Source of the DNA: SZUA-287 sp036397975
GTDB lineage: Bacteria > Bacteroidota > Ignavibacteria > UBA10030 > UBA6906
Length of the DNA stretch: 37,132 bases
Reading direction: 5' to 3'
Assembly (NCBI GenBank): GCA_036397975.1
Contig: DASWHW010000103.1
Location: 1-37,132 of the forward strand
Shown here: positions 24,117 through 32,702 of the stretch, in pieces
Numbering within the stretch: position 1 is the stretch's first letter
How the letters are laid out: every line of letters begins with the position of its first letter
Program-made: the position numbers and the translations under genes
The notes under the pieces: generated by a model
Database searches by the model: none
Told to the model about the DNA's origin: nothing
The model's input: the letters and a program-made list of their open reading frames with translations, nothing else

Positions 24117-25745
24117 ATGGACAAATCGAAAATCCCCCTTCCAGAACTGAGACATGGACAGTTCAAGTCCAGCGAGCTCACCATCCTCATCGTTGACGAC
24201 ATTCAAGAGAACTTGGATCTTCTGGAGGATGTCCTTGGTGAATACGGATATTGTTGCCTCATGGTTCACAACGGGATGGAAGCTCTAGAAAGGCTCAAAT
24301 CGGATCCGGTTCATCTCATCATTGCCGATGCAATGATGCCAAAAATGGACGGTCTTCAGTTGTGCAAAGAAGTCAAGAGTAATCCCGCCTATGTGAAAAT
24401 TCCGTTCGTTATCTATACGGCAAACTATGTCGACCGCGAAGAAGAGGAACTGGCTCGGAGTATCGGTGTCGATCAATATGTCGTAAAGTATGCCGGCCTG
24501 AATTCATTGGTAGAGGCAGTAAACGATCTCTGCAGGGTCCGCTACGGAATTCGGAGTGAAGGGATCGGGACGCAGCAAAACCCGATTGACGATGTTGCGT
24601 TTCTCGAGAGGCATCACGCGATCCTCGTGCGCAAACTCGAAGAGAAGATGACAGAGTTGGAAATGTATGCGGAAACTCTGTCACGAAAGAACCGGGAATT
24701 ACAAGCCTCCGAGAACCGATACCGAAGTCTGTTTGAGCAGGCGAGCATCCCGATCTTTATCCTAGATAGGAATAGTGGCCGAGTCCTTGATGCAAACCGA
24801 CAGGCGCAGGCTCTGTTGGGTTTTTCGCGCGATGAACTTCTGTCCCTTCCAGCATTTCCCCTTGTTGCCGGTGACGTCCTTCGAAGCCACCTTCTAGAGC
24901 CAGGAAGAACTGCGTCAGAGGAAACAGGCATCAAAACCCGGCGCGGGGAAGTTCTCGAGGTGGATATCAGTTCGGTAAAGTTCACTTCGCAGGACAATCG
25001 GGTCATGCTTTTTGTTCGCGATATTAGTGAAGAAAAGCAGATGCGTCAGCAGCTGTTACAGGCGGAGAAAATGATGCTGATGGGCTGTCTGGCCGCTGGG
25101 ATTGCGCATGATATCCGTAATCCTCTTGCCGCGGTGTCCATCAACCTGCAATACCTGAAGCAAAAAAATGGCCCATCGACTCCGGAGGCTGAGGCCATCG
25201 AGAGCGGCCTTGAGGGAACGAAACGCATCGAACAGATCATCGAGAATACGCTCAGCTTCGCACGACTCACTCCCCCTGCATTGGCCCCGGAAGATGTGAA
25301 TGCGCTTGTCGATCGGGCACTCTGGTTCACAAAAATCCCGGCTCAACAGAAGAACGTTCGTACTCGGCTCCAACTCGCGGATTCACTCCCTTCAGTGATG
25401 GTTGATGGAAACCAGATCCAGCAAGTGTTAATGAACCTCTTGCAAAATGCGATCGAAGCATCTCCTCAAGACGGAGAAATCAATGTCCGGACAGAGGCTC
25501 AATCGGAAATGAATAACGGAGCACCGGAACGCCGCCGGGTCATCGTTCGAGTCGAGGATTGTGGAGTGGGAATCCCCGCGGAACAACTTGATAATTTATT
25601 CAAACCCTTCAGGACAACGAAGGGCGGGGGCACTGGTTTAGGTCTTGCACTCTCCCACCACATCATCGAACGCCATGGTGGAGAGATCCTGGTCGATTCC
25701 AGTGTCGGAGAAGGAACAAAGATTAGCTTATTATTTCCAATATAA
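24117..25745 (+). CDS. Receiver-PAS-histidine kinase (NtrB-like), partner of the sigma-54 activator
   Basis: A 542-aa soluble kinase. An N-terminal receiver domain has Asp27-Asp28, Asp71 and a VVKY lysine. A coiled-coil linker (about 165-200) leads to a PAS domain (about 200-310), then HisKA with His331 in GIAHDIRNPL, and HATPase_c with NLLQNAIEAS, EDCGVGIP and GTGLGLALS. The frame opens at a TTG at 24108, but ATG 24117 is the better start. The NtrC-type activator begins 24 bp downstream, so the pair probably forms an operon. The phosphorylatable N-terminal receiver suggests that another kinase feeds into this one. In flagellated bacteria such pairs (FlrB/FlrC, FleS/FleR, FlgS/FlgR) often drive class II/III flagellar genes. 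That role here is inference. Confidence 0.9.
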   Translation: MDKSKIPLPELRHGQFKSSELTILIVDDIQENLDLLEDVLGEYGYCCLMVHNGMEALERLKSDPVHLIIADAMMPKMDGLQLCKEVKSNPAYVKIPFVIYTANYVDREEEELARSIGVDQYVVKYAGLNSLVEAVNDLCRVRYGIRSEGIGTQQNPIDDVAFLERHHAILVRKLEEKMTELEMYAETLSRKNRELQASENRYRSLFEQASIPIFILDRNSGRVLDANRQAQALLGFSRDELLSLPAFPLVAGDVLRSHLLEPGRTASEETGIKTRRGEVLEVDISSVKFTSQDNRVMLFVRDISEEKQMRQQLLQAEKMMLMGCLAAGIAHDIRNPLAAVSINLQYLKQKNGPSTPEAEAIESGLEGTKRIEQIIENTLSFARLTPPALAPEDVNALVDRALWFTKIPAQQKNVRTRLQLADSLPSVMVDGNQIQQVLMNLLQNAIEASPQDGEINVRTEAQSEMNNGAPERRRVIVRVEDCGVGIPAEQLDNLFKPFRTTKGGGTGLGLALSHHIIERHGGEILVDSSVGEGTKISLLFPI

Positions 25746-25753
25746 ACACACAC

Positions 25754-25760
25754 AAGGAGG
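25754..25760 (+). promoter_or_regulatory. Consensus Shine-Dalgarno site of the NtrC-type activator
   Basis: AAGGAGG lies 9 nt before ATG 25770. It is the strongest ribosome-binding site in the window and fixes the start. It suggests that the activator is translated more strongly than its kinase. Confidence 0.85.
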
Positions 25761-25769
25761 TACCATCAT

Positions 25770-27188
25770 ATGTCCAAGGGTAGAGTCTTAATAGCTGATG
25801 ATGAAGTCTCACTGGCTTCCTCCCTTCAGAGAATCCTGATGAATGCAGGTTACCAGGTGTTCATCTGCACGCGGGGAGAGGATTTCAAGTCGACCCTGAG
25901 CATGGTAAACCCGGACATGGTGCTGTTAGATATTTTCCTGGGCGACGTGAATGGTGTCGATTTACTAAAGAACATGAAACATGATGGATGGGACATACCC
26001 GTTATCATGATGACGGGGAACGCCGATGTGTCCCTTGCTGTCCAGGCCATGAAGGAGGGTGCATCCGATTTCGTGGTGAAGCCATTCGATCTCAATCACC
26101 TTCTCGTGCTTCTTGACAGAGACCTCGATCATGCGCGGTTGGAAACACGTGTGAAGCTTCTGCAAGAGGAACTGGAAGAGCAACGCTCACGCAGTGGAAT
26201 TATTGGCGGGAGTATGGTGATCCGCCGTATTCTGGAAACCGCGGAGAAACTGGCAAAAGGTGAAAACACCACAGTGTTGTTGGAAGGAGAAAGTGGAACA
26301 GGCAAGGAACTCATCGCCCGATTCCTCCACCAAAAGAGTTCGCGTTCACAGAGAGAATTCGTTACAGTGAATTGCGGAGCGATACCCAAGGATCTTGCAG
26401 AAAGTGAATTCTTCGGCTATGAAAAAGGAGCCTTTACGGGTGCGACCGAGAAGATGAAACAGGGAAAGTTCGAACTGGCAAATTCAGGAACGATTCTCCT
26501 TGACGAAATTGGTGAGCTTTCCCAGGACATGCAGGTGAAACTGCTGCGGGTGTTGGAAGACCGCCGCTTCTACCGGCTCGGTGGAACACGTGAAATCGAG
26601 GTCGATGTCCGTATTATTGCGGCAACAAACAAAGACCTTACGAAAGAAGTTGAGGCCGGTCGATTCCGCGAAGACCTGTTTTATCGATTGAACGTGGCCT
26701 CGATCAAGATTCCACCATTGCGACAACGACGTGAGGATATTCCTGCGTTAACATTTGCATTCCTCCAGGAGTTTGCGAGGAAGTTCAGCAAGCCCGCACC
26801 GAAGCTGTCGCCTGAAGCACTCACGTTCCTCGAAAAGCTTCACTGGAAGGGCAATGTCCGCGAGCTGCGGAACGCGATTGAACGCGTTCTGCTCCTTAAC
26901 ACCACGCCCACCCTTACGACGGAGCACTTCTCGTTTCTGGACTCTCGCTCCGACAGCGCAACGATTGAAATCCTCACGACCGGAAGACAGTTTGTCCTTC
27001 GTATTCCGACGCGTGGTATCGAAATGAAAGAAGTCCTGAAAGATCTTATCTTGCAAACACTGAGCATTACGGGAGGCAACCAGGTTCAGGCGGCCAAGAT
27101 TCTGGGCGTCACGCGTTCCAAGCTCCGCTATCGGATGGAACAACTTGGAATTCAGCCCGAACAACGGAACTACAGAATAACAGCATAG
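25770..27188 (+). CDS. Sigma-54-dependent NtrC-family response regulator
   Basis: A 472-aa enhancer-binding protein. The receiver domain (1-120) has Asp10-Asp11, phospho-acceptor Asp54 (MVLLDIFLG) and Lys in FVVKPFD. The AAA+ domain has Walker A GESGTGKE (residues 173-180), the sigma-54 contact loop GAFTGA at 220-225, Walker B GTILLDEIGEL and arginine fingers near LPALTFAF-type sequence. A Fis-type helix-turn-helix at the C-terminus includes GGNQVQAAKILGVTRSKLRYRM. All residues needed for ATP-driven sigma-54 open-complex formation are present. It is encoded directly after a histidine kinase and in a flagellar neighbourhood, so an FlrC/FleR/FlgR-like role is plausible. A candidate -24/-12 promoter at 32608-32624 is one possible target in the same island. 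Confidence 0.93.
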   Translation: MSKGRVLIADDEVSLASSLQRILMNAGYQVFICTRGEDFKSTLSMVNPDMVLLDIFLGDVNGVDLLKNMKHDGWDIPVIMMTGNADVSLAVQAMKEGASDFVVKPFDLNHLLVLLDRDLDHARLETRVKLLQEELEEQRSRSGIIGGSMVIRRILETAEKLAKGENTTVLLEGESGTGKELIARFLHQKSSRSQREFVTVNCGAIPKDLAESEFFGYEKGAFTGATEKMKQGKFELANSGTILLDEIGELSQDMQVKLLRVLEDRRFYRLGGTREIEVDVRIIAATNKDLTKEVEAGRFREDLFYRLNVASIKIPPLRQRREDIPALTFAFLQEFARKFSKPAPKLSPEALTFLEKLHWKGNVRELRNAIERVLLLNTTPTLTTEHFSFLDSRSDSATIEILTTGRQFVLRIPTRGIEMKEVLKDLILQTLSITGGNQVQAAKILGVTRSKLRYRMEQLGIQPEQRNYRITA

Positions 27189-27289
27189 GAACAGCTTCGC
27201 CAGTGTAAGGGCATGGGAATTCAGAGGATGTGCTTGTCGGACCGTTTGTCGACGAGAGGAGCCCTGGCAAGATATCATCGGAGGGAACC

Positions 27290-27748
27290 ATGTCCACGTC
27301 CTCAGTTCATCCACCGGAGGCAGCAGAGGTGCTTCTGGTGGAGGACAATCCAAACGATCTTGAGTTGACCCTTCGGGCTTTGCGCCAGTCCAAAGTTGCA
27401 GTATCGGTACGGGTGGTGCGTGATGGTGCAGAGGCCATGGAGCACCTCTATCCTGCCGGTAGGGGGATCAAGCGAACAGGGAAGTCGACTCTCAAACTTA
27501 TTATCCTTGACTTGAAGCTGCCCAAGGTCGACGGAATCGAACTGCTGAAGAAAATTAAATCGAACGAGCTGACACACCTTATCCCGGTGGTCGTCTTGAC
27601 ATCCTCACGTGAAGAGAAGGATGTCCTGCAAAGTTATCAATACGGCGCAAGCAGTTATGTCGTCAAACCGGTTGAATTCGAGAAATTTATTGACACGGTC
27701 TCTTCGCTGGGAATCTACTGGACCTCCCTCAATCAACCGCCGTTATAA
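27290..27748 (+). CDS. Single-domain response regulator (CheY/Rcp1-like)
   Basis: A 152-aa stand-alone receiver with acidic pair Glu-Asp (LLVEDNPNDLE), phospho-acceptor Asp74 (IILDLKLPKVDG), switch Thr/Ser in VVLTSSREE and Lys in YVVKPVEFEKF. The tail, with GIYW followed by NQPP, is typical of Rcp1-type regulators that pair with large multi-PAS or phytochrome-like kinases. The frame runs back to a GTG at 27230, but ATG 27290 is preferred because GGAGGG (27280-27285) sits 4 nt before it and the receiver fold begins shortly after. It lies 36 bp before the 1315-aa hybrid kinase, the likely partner. There is no output domain, so it acts by protein contact or as a phosphorelay shuttle. Confidence 0.9.
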   Translation: MSTSSVHPPEAAEVLLVEDNPNDLELTLRALRQSKVAVSVRVVRDGAEAMEHLYPAGRGIKRTGKSTLKLIILDLKLPKVDGIELLKKIKSNELTHLIPVVVLTSSREEKDVLQSYQYGASSYVVKPVEFEKFIDTVSSLGIYWTSLNQPPL

Positions 27749-27784
27749 TGCTGCATAACACGTTAGCAGAATGTTTCCGTTCTG

Positions 27785-30700
27785 ATGAAAACCATGGAAC
27801 ATAGTATCCGGATTTTATTGGTGGAAGACGTCGTGATGGACGCGGAACTGGTGCAACGAGAGATTCGAAAAGCCGGTATTCTTTTTTTACCTTTGCGCGT
27901 TGATACACGGAACGACTTCCTCCACCAACTCCATGAGTTTGCTCCGGATATTATCCTGGCTGACTATTCCCTTCCTCAATTGACAGCGCTTGACGCGCTG
28001 CGCATGCTGAAGAAAGAACAACTCGACATCCCGTTCATTCTGGTGACCGGTGCCCAATCGGAAGAAGTCGCCGTCGAGTGCATGAAAGAGGGAGCCGACG
28101 ACTATATTCTGAAGACGAGCCTGACGCGACTGCCCAACGTCATCCTCAACGCGATTAAGAAAAAAGAGGCAGAACGCGATCGCGCAAAAGCAGAAACCGC
28201 TCTCATCGAAAGCGAACAGATGTTTCGCGCCCTTATTGAGAACGCACTGGATATCATCACGTTTTTTTCTGAGGAGGGATTATTCCGATTTGCAAGTCCG
28301 TCCATGAAGCGCGTTCTCGGATATGACCCGGCGGATCTTCTGAACACGAGTGCGTTCAATCTCGTTCACCCGGATGACCTTGAAAATTTCCGCATATCCT
28401 TTGCCCACGTGTTGAATCATCCCGGCTCGCACCAGGCCATTGAGTTTCGATTCCGGCACAAGGACGGCTCATGGCGGACGCTGGAATCCATAGCAAGTCT
28501 CCTGCAAAATCACCCATCCGTAAGCGGTGTCGTTATTAATTCTCGCGACATCACTCCTCGAAAAAAAGTTGAGAACCAGAAATCAGCCTTTTCGCAACTG
28601 GGCCAACGCCTTAGCGGCGCCCGCACTGCCGAAGAATCTGCGCGCATGATTGTTGAAATTGCCGATCAACTTTTCGGCTGGGACTCGTGTTCTCTCGATT
28701 TGTATTTCCAGGACCAGGAAACGGTTGCACCGGTCCTTACCATGGATGTAATGAATGGAAAGAGGGTGGATGTTCCGGCCGTGTATCGCACCCGAACACC
28801 AAACCCCTTAGCACGGCGCACATTGAAACAGGGGGCACAGCTTGTTCTTCAGGGGTCGACCGAACCGGATGTTGCCGTAGAAAACTTCGGCGATCGGTCC
28901 AGAGTCTCCGAATCATTGATGTTTGTGCCCATTCGCCACGGTGATCAACCAATCGGCGTCATCTCGATCCGAAGCTATTCACCGAACGCCTATAGTGAGG
29001 AAGACCTCTCCGTACTTCAATCGCTTGCCGACCATTGCGGCGGCGCTCTCGCCCGTATTCGTGCGGGGAAGGCGTTGCGGGATAGCGAAGAACGGTACCG
29101 CATTATGACCGAGCAGACAGGGCAATTGGTATACGATTATGATGTAGAGTCCGGCAGAATATTGTGGTCAGGCGCGATCAAGGAAATTACCGGGTATGAT
29201 CCTGAGGAATTTTATGGTTTTATGATCTCGGATTGGGAAGACCATATTCATCCGGACGATCAAAAGCTCGCGGCTCTTCTTCTCGAAGAAGCCATGCAAT
29301 CGGGTGACCAGTATAACGTTGAATACCGCCTGAGGCGAGAAAATGATTCATATGTGTACGTTGAGGACAATGGAATCTTTGTTCGCAATGAACTTGGTCA
29401 GTCCGTGCGCATGCTCGGAACGATGAAGGACATTACTGAACGGAAAAAAGCGCAGGAGGCGCTGCGACAAAGTGAAGAGCGATTCCGTCGCCTTGCGGAG
29501 AACGCGCAAGACATCATTTTCCGCTATCGCTTGTTTCCCTCGCCTGCACATGAGTACATGAGCCCCGTTGTCACCGCCATAACAGGGTACACTCCCGAGG
29601 AATTTTACAACGATCCAAATCTCGGCCAGAAGATCGTCTACCCGGATGACCTGTCTAAGATTGACGATGCCAGCCATTCTGCCGGGTTCACAGGTCCGGC
29701 GATCCTCCGGTGGATTCGGAAGGATGGCACCGTGATTTGGGTGGAACAGCGCAGTGTCCCGATCTACGATGGAGCCGGCAACACTATCGCGGTTGAGGGT
29801 ATTGCCCGGGACATCACCGAACGAAAGCGCTCGGAAGAGGCATTGCGCGAAAGCGAAGAGCGCTACCGCGTGGTTGCAGAAACAGCTTCCGATGGATTTG
29901 TCACGGTGAATAGCCGTGGGACGATTTTGTTCGCCAATACCGCGACCGAAAAAATCTTCGGTCGGGCTGTTGCAACGCTCTTGGGACAGTCAGTTGATAC
30001 CCTGATGCCCACCTTCCTCGCTTATGTTGAGAATGCAGGTGACAGGAAGAAGACTGGTCGTATGCGAAAAGGAGAACCGATCGAGCTGAGCGGCATGCAC
30101 AGTGACGGAAACGAAATTCCGCTGGAGTTTTCTTTTTCGACATTCACCAAGAACGGGGAACAATTCGTTACTGCTATTGTTCGTGACGTGACGGAACGAA
30201 TGAAGTCGCAAGAAGCTCTCCGCATCAGTGAAGAACGCTACCGAGACTTTTTTGAAGATGATCTGACGGGCGACTACATCACAAAAATGGATGGGACCAT
30301 CGTGGCCTGTAATCCTGCGTTCGCGCGCATTTTCGGATTCTCTTCGGTGGAAGAGGCCCTTTCTACCAACGCTGACCAGCTTTATCCTACGCCGGAATCA
30401 CGAAACGAGGTGATCGCTCTTCTCACGCGTGACAAGAAGCTTGAATATTACGAACATGAGCTGCGAAGGAAGGATGGCAAATCAGTCTACGTTGTGCAAA
30501 ATGCCATCGGGCAATTCGACGACAAGGGAAATCTCACGGAGATCAAAGGGTATCTGTTCGACAACACGGAACGCATGCTGCTTCAAGATCAGCTTTACCA
30601 GGCCGAAAAGATGGATAGCATTGGCAAGCTCGCAAGCGGGATTGCCCATGATTTCAACAATATTATGAATAATATTCTCGGATTTACCACTCAGTTGAAA

Positions 30701-31732
30701 AAGCATACGGGGGACCAGGCGAAAGTTATCAAGTACGGCGATACCATCGAGCGATCTGCGACGAGAGGCGCGGAACTTGCAAACCAACTTCTTTCATTCG
30801 TTCGGCACAAAAAGCGAGAGAATGTCCCGACCCTCCTGGGAGAGATCGTGGATGAAGTCCAGACCCTGTGCAGCCAGACCTTCCCCAAAAACATTTCTAT
30901 TGAAAAGTCTGTGAATGCGTCACTCCTTCCCCTGATGGGAGACAAGGGAGAGCTATACCAAGTGCTCCTGAATTTGTGCATGAACGCTCGTGATGCAATG
31001 CCGGATGGTGGAGTGCTCTCGATACAAGCGGAAAATCGGGTCGTGGGGAAAGACGTCTCAACAAAACTGATCTCCGGTTCGGCGAAGAAATGCATTGAAG
31101 TCACCGTTCATGACACCGGCATGGGAATTCCCGAACATGTCCGTGACAAAATTTTCGATCCATTCTTCACAACAAAAGAAAAAGGAAAGGGGACAGGTCT
31201 GGGTCTCTCCATCGTCTTCGGCATAGTCAGGAACCATAAGGGATCGATCTTTGCCTCAAGTGATGTTGGCAAAGGGACAACATTCTCAATTTATTTGCCG
31301 GCGATTCAACAGGGGACAAATGGAGAAGAAGATAATTCTCCGGAAACGCGACAACAAGGGAAGAACGAGCTGGTTCTCCTTGTCGATGACGAGGAAAGTG
31401 CACAAGAGCTGGGAAGGGAAATCCTCCAAGAGAACGGGTACCGGGTGCTGATTGCCGGCGATGGTGAATTAGGCCTGGAGCTGTACAAGCAATACAAAAG
31501 CGATATTGCTCTTGTCATTCTCGATCTTATGATGCCAAAGCTTGACGGAGGACAAACGTTCATCGAGTTGAAGAAAATTAACCCTGATGTCAAAGCATTC
31601 TTTTGTTCAGGTCACGCTTCCAGTGAAGTGATAGGACCGCTGCTTGCCGAAGAAAACCTACGCGCGCTATCAAAGCCCTTCGAGATTGATGATTTTGTTC
31701 GCACTGTCCGTGAAGTCCTTGACGAGGATTAA
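27785..31732 (+). CDS. Multi-PAS hybrid histidine kinase with receivers at both ends
   Basis: A 1315-aa soluble hybrid kinase. Order: receiver (about 6-125, Asp60 in IILADYSLP), PAS (140-265), GAF (270-430), four further PAS domains (about 435-940, each closing with a DITERK or DVTERM-like PAC segment), HisKA with His955 in GIAHDFNN, HATPase_c with NLCMNARDAM, GMGIP and GTGLGLSIV, and a C-terminal receiver with Asp1247 (LVILDLMMP) and SKPF lysine. There is no membrane segment, so it senses cytoplasmic signals. The adjacent PAS repeats look like internal duplications. ATG 27785 is used; ATG 27794 is an in-frame alternative and no clear Shine-Dalgarno site separates them. It follows the Rcp1-like regulator by 36 bp. 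Signals and targets are unknown. Confidence 0.9.
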   Translation: MKTMEHSIRILLVEDVVMDAELVQREIRKAGILFLPLRVDTRNDFLHQLHEFAPDIILADYSLPQLTALDALRMLKKEQLDIPFILVTGAQSEEVAVECMKEGADDYILKTSLTRLPNVILNAIKKKEAERDRAKAETALIESEQMFRALIENALDIITFFSEEGLFRFASPSMKRVLGYDPADLLNTSAFNLVHPDDLENFRISFAHVLNHPGSHQAIEFRFRHKDGSWRTLESIASLLQNHPSVSGVVINSRDITPRKKVENQKSAFSQLGQRLSGARTAEESARMIVEIADQLFGWDSCSLDLYFQDQETVAPVLTMDVMNGKRVDVPAVYRTRTPNPLARRTLKQGAQLVLQGSTEPDVAVENFGDRSRVSESLMFVPIRHGDQPIGVISIRSYSPNAYSEEDLSVLQSLADHCGGALARIRAGKALRDSEERYRIMTEQTGQLVYDYDVESGRILWSGAIKEITGYDPEEFYGFMISDWEDHIHPDDQKLAALLLEEAMQSGDQYNVEYRLRRENDSYVYVEDNGIFVRNELGQSVRMLGTMKDITERKKAQEALRQSEERFRRLAENAQDIIFRYRLFPSPAHEYMSPVVTAITGYTPEEFYNDPNLGQKIVYPDDLSKIDDASHSAGFTGPAILRWIRKDGTVIWVEQRSVPIYDGAGNTIAVEGIARDITERKRSEEALRESEERYRVVAETASDGFVTVNSRGTILFANTATEKIFGRAVATLLGQSVDTLMPTFLAYVENAGDRKKTGRMRKGEPIELSGMHSDGNEIPLEFSFSTFTKNGEQFVTAIVRDVTERMKSQEALRISEERYRDFFEDDLTGDYITKMDGTIVACNPAFARIFGFSSVEEALSTNADQLYPTPESRNEVIALLTRDKKLEYYEHELRRKDGKSVYVVQNAIGQFDDKGNLTEIKGYLFDNTERMLLQDQLYQAEKMDSIGKLASGIAHDFNNIMNNILGFTTQLKKHTGDQAKVIKYGDTIERSATRGAELANQLLSFVRHKKRENVPTLLGEIVDEVQTLCSQTFPKNISIEKSVNASLLPLMGDKGELYQVLLNLCMNARDAMPDGGVLSIQAENRVVGKDVSTKLISGSAKKCIEVTVHDTGMGIPEHVRDKIFDPFFTTKEKGKGTGLGLSIVFGIVRNHKGSIFASSDVGKGTTFSIYLPAIQQGTNGEEDNSPETRQQGKNELVLLVDDEESAQELGREILQENGYRVLIAGDGELGLELYKQYKSDIALVILDLMMPKLDGGQTFIELKKINPDVKAFFCSGHASSEVIGPLLAEENLRALSKPFEIDDFVRTVREVLDED

Positions 31733-31753
31733 CGCCTTCTTCTTTGGTTGATA

Positions 31754-31768
31754 TTGGCCAGTTGGCCA
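31754..31768. repeat. Two tandem TTGGCCA words upstream of a response regulator
   Basis: TTGGCCA at 31754-31760 is repeated at 31762-31768 with one base between. Each contains the palindrome TGGCCA. They sit in the 149-bp gap between the hybrid kinase and the next regulator and could be a paired operator; nothing shows that they are used. Confidence 0.3.
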
Positions 31769-31881
31769 CCCAACTCCTCTCTCCCAACCTATCCTCGTCT
31801 GGAGATACATGTGCGAACCTGTATTCTTGTGGCATATCTATTGTCCAAAGAAGTGTATGAATAAGAGGAATCGGAGTATTG

Positions 31882-32331
31882 ATGCGCCTTGACGAACTGA
31901 AACGACCACTCGAAATTCTCATCATCGATGAGAATAAGGGGAACGTCCGTTCAGTTTGTGACGCACTGCGATCACTTCATATTCAATATAATTCCAGAGT
32001 GAAGGAAAACGGAGAAGAAGCCCTCATGCACCTGCAGACCCTTTGCAGGTTTGGAGCAGCTCCTCTGCCGGACGTCATTTTCCTGGATCTTAATCTTCCG
32101 CGCATCGACGGCGGGAGCATACTCGACGAAATAAAAGCTGATCCGGATTTGCGCAAAGTGCCGGTTGTATTCTTCTCTTCACAGAATCAGAAAACGGTCA
32201 ATAACGAAACCTGGAATGACCAGGAAAACTTTATTAGAACAGAACGAACTTCAATGGACTCCTTCGTCGGTGCGCTGCGGCAGGTGGAAAAGTTTTTGGT
32301 AAGACGGGACTTCTCAATCCGCGAACGATAA
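31882..32331 (+). CDS. Single-domain response regulator, degenerate at the conserved lysine
   Basis: A 149-aa stand-alone receiver of the Rcp1-like kind. The acidic pair is present as Asp-Glu (LIIDENKG), and Asp69 (VIFLDLNLPRIDG) is the expected phosphorylation site, with Ser99-Ser100 at the switch position. The beta-5 lysine that normally precedes proline (K-P) is missing: the matching segment reads ENFIRTERTSMDSF. That lysine contacts the phosphoryl group, so signalling is probably altered, although the Asp is intact. ATG 31882 is preferred over the TTG just before it; AAGAGGAA and GGAG lie upstream. It stands alone after the large hybrid kinase and before a 371-bp non-coding gap, and its partner is not evident. 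Confidence 0.85.
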   Translation: MRLDELKRPLEILIIDENKGNVRSVCDALRSLHIQYNSRVKENGEEALMHLQTLCRFGAAPLPDVIFLDLNLPRIDGGSILDEIKADPDLRKVPVVFFSSQNQKTVNNETWNDQENFIRTERTSMDSFVGALRQVEKFLVRRDFSIRER

Positions 32332-32607
32332 GAGGAAAATTTGTTAGAATCCAAATAGACAAATACTCTTGAGGGTTAAGATAACACCAACGATTTTACA
32401 AGAATAAAACCCCTTACCTTTGGTCAATCAATTGCGGCCTCCTCCCAACCTCCAAGAAGAGCCTAAGCGTTCTCTCACCATTTGTAGAAAGCAGGAAATC
32501 GAAGACCGATTATTTCCGCAAAAACCCTCCCTTTCCGAATAATGGCCCCAAAACACTACGATTTTCTTCTTTTGAAAGCTTACGAACCGATGAAATCGGT
32601 ACTCTCC

Positions 32608-32624
32608 TTGGTACCACTTTTGCA
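32608..32624 (+). promoter_or_regulatory. Candidate sigma-54 (-24/-12) promoter
   Basis: TTGGTACCACTTTTGCA matches the sigma-54 pattern YTGGCACGrNNNTTGCW, with the invariant GG (32610-32611) and GC (32622-32623) separated by exactly 10 bases and two mismatches at less conserved positions. Transcription would begin near 32635, about 70 bp before the kinase start. The NtrC-type activator encoded 5 kb upstream could act on it. The pattern is short and chance occurrence is possible. Confidence 0.4.
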
Positions 32625-32640
32625 TTAATGTGCATTAATG
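32621..32640. repeat. Perfect tandem duplication of TGCATTAATG
   Basis: The 10-mer TGCATTAATG occurs twice head to tail. Each copy contains the 8-bp palindrome CATTAATG. The first copy overlaps the -12 element of the candidate sigma-54 promoter, and the pair covers the predicted start site, a typical position for a repressor operator. Confidence 0.5.
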
Positions 32641-32692
32641 GTGACGGAAAGGAGTACCACGATTAGATACTGTTTCACAATTGACGTTCCTC

Positions 32693-32700
32693 GGAGGGGA
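32693..32700 (+). promoter_or_regulatory. Ribosome-binding site fixing a TTG start
   Basis: GGAGGGGA lies about 5 nt before TTG 32703. There is no ATG or GTG nearby in frame, and the two membrane segments begin immediately afterwards, so the TTG is the likely initiation codon. Confidence 0.7.
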
Positions 32701-32702
32701 AG

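Larger units (their letters stand above)
32332..32702. other. 371-bp non-coding regulatory region upstream of the membrane hybrid kinase
   Basis: No gene is supported. The region holds several dyads: GGAAAT/ATTTCC (32494-32499 and 32512-32517), ACCGAT-GAA-ATCGGT (32586-32600) and the tandem CATTAATG palindromes (32623-32640). It also has a candidate sigma-54 promoter at 32608-32624. A second, weaker GG-N10-GC occurrence begins at 32422. A 24-codon frame beginning at ATG 32638 would overlap the kinase start and could be a leader, but it has no other support. Confidence 0.5.

Noticed and set aside
32420..32436. Second GG-N10-GC element in the gap before the membrane kinase
   Set aside because: Only GG, GC and the preceding TT agree with the sigma-54 pattern; a bare GG-N10-GC is expected about once in a region of this size.
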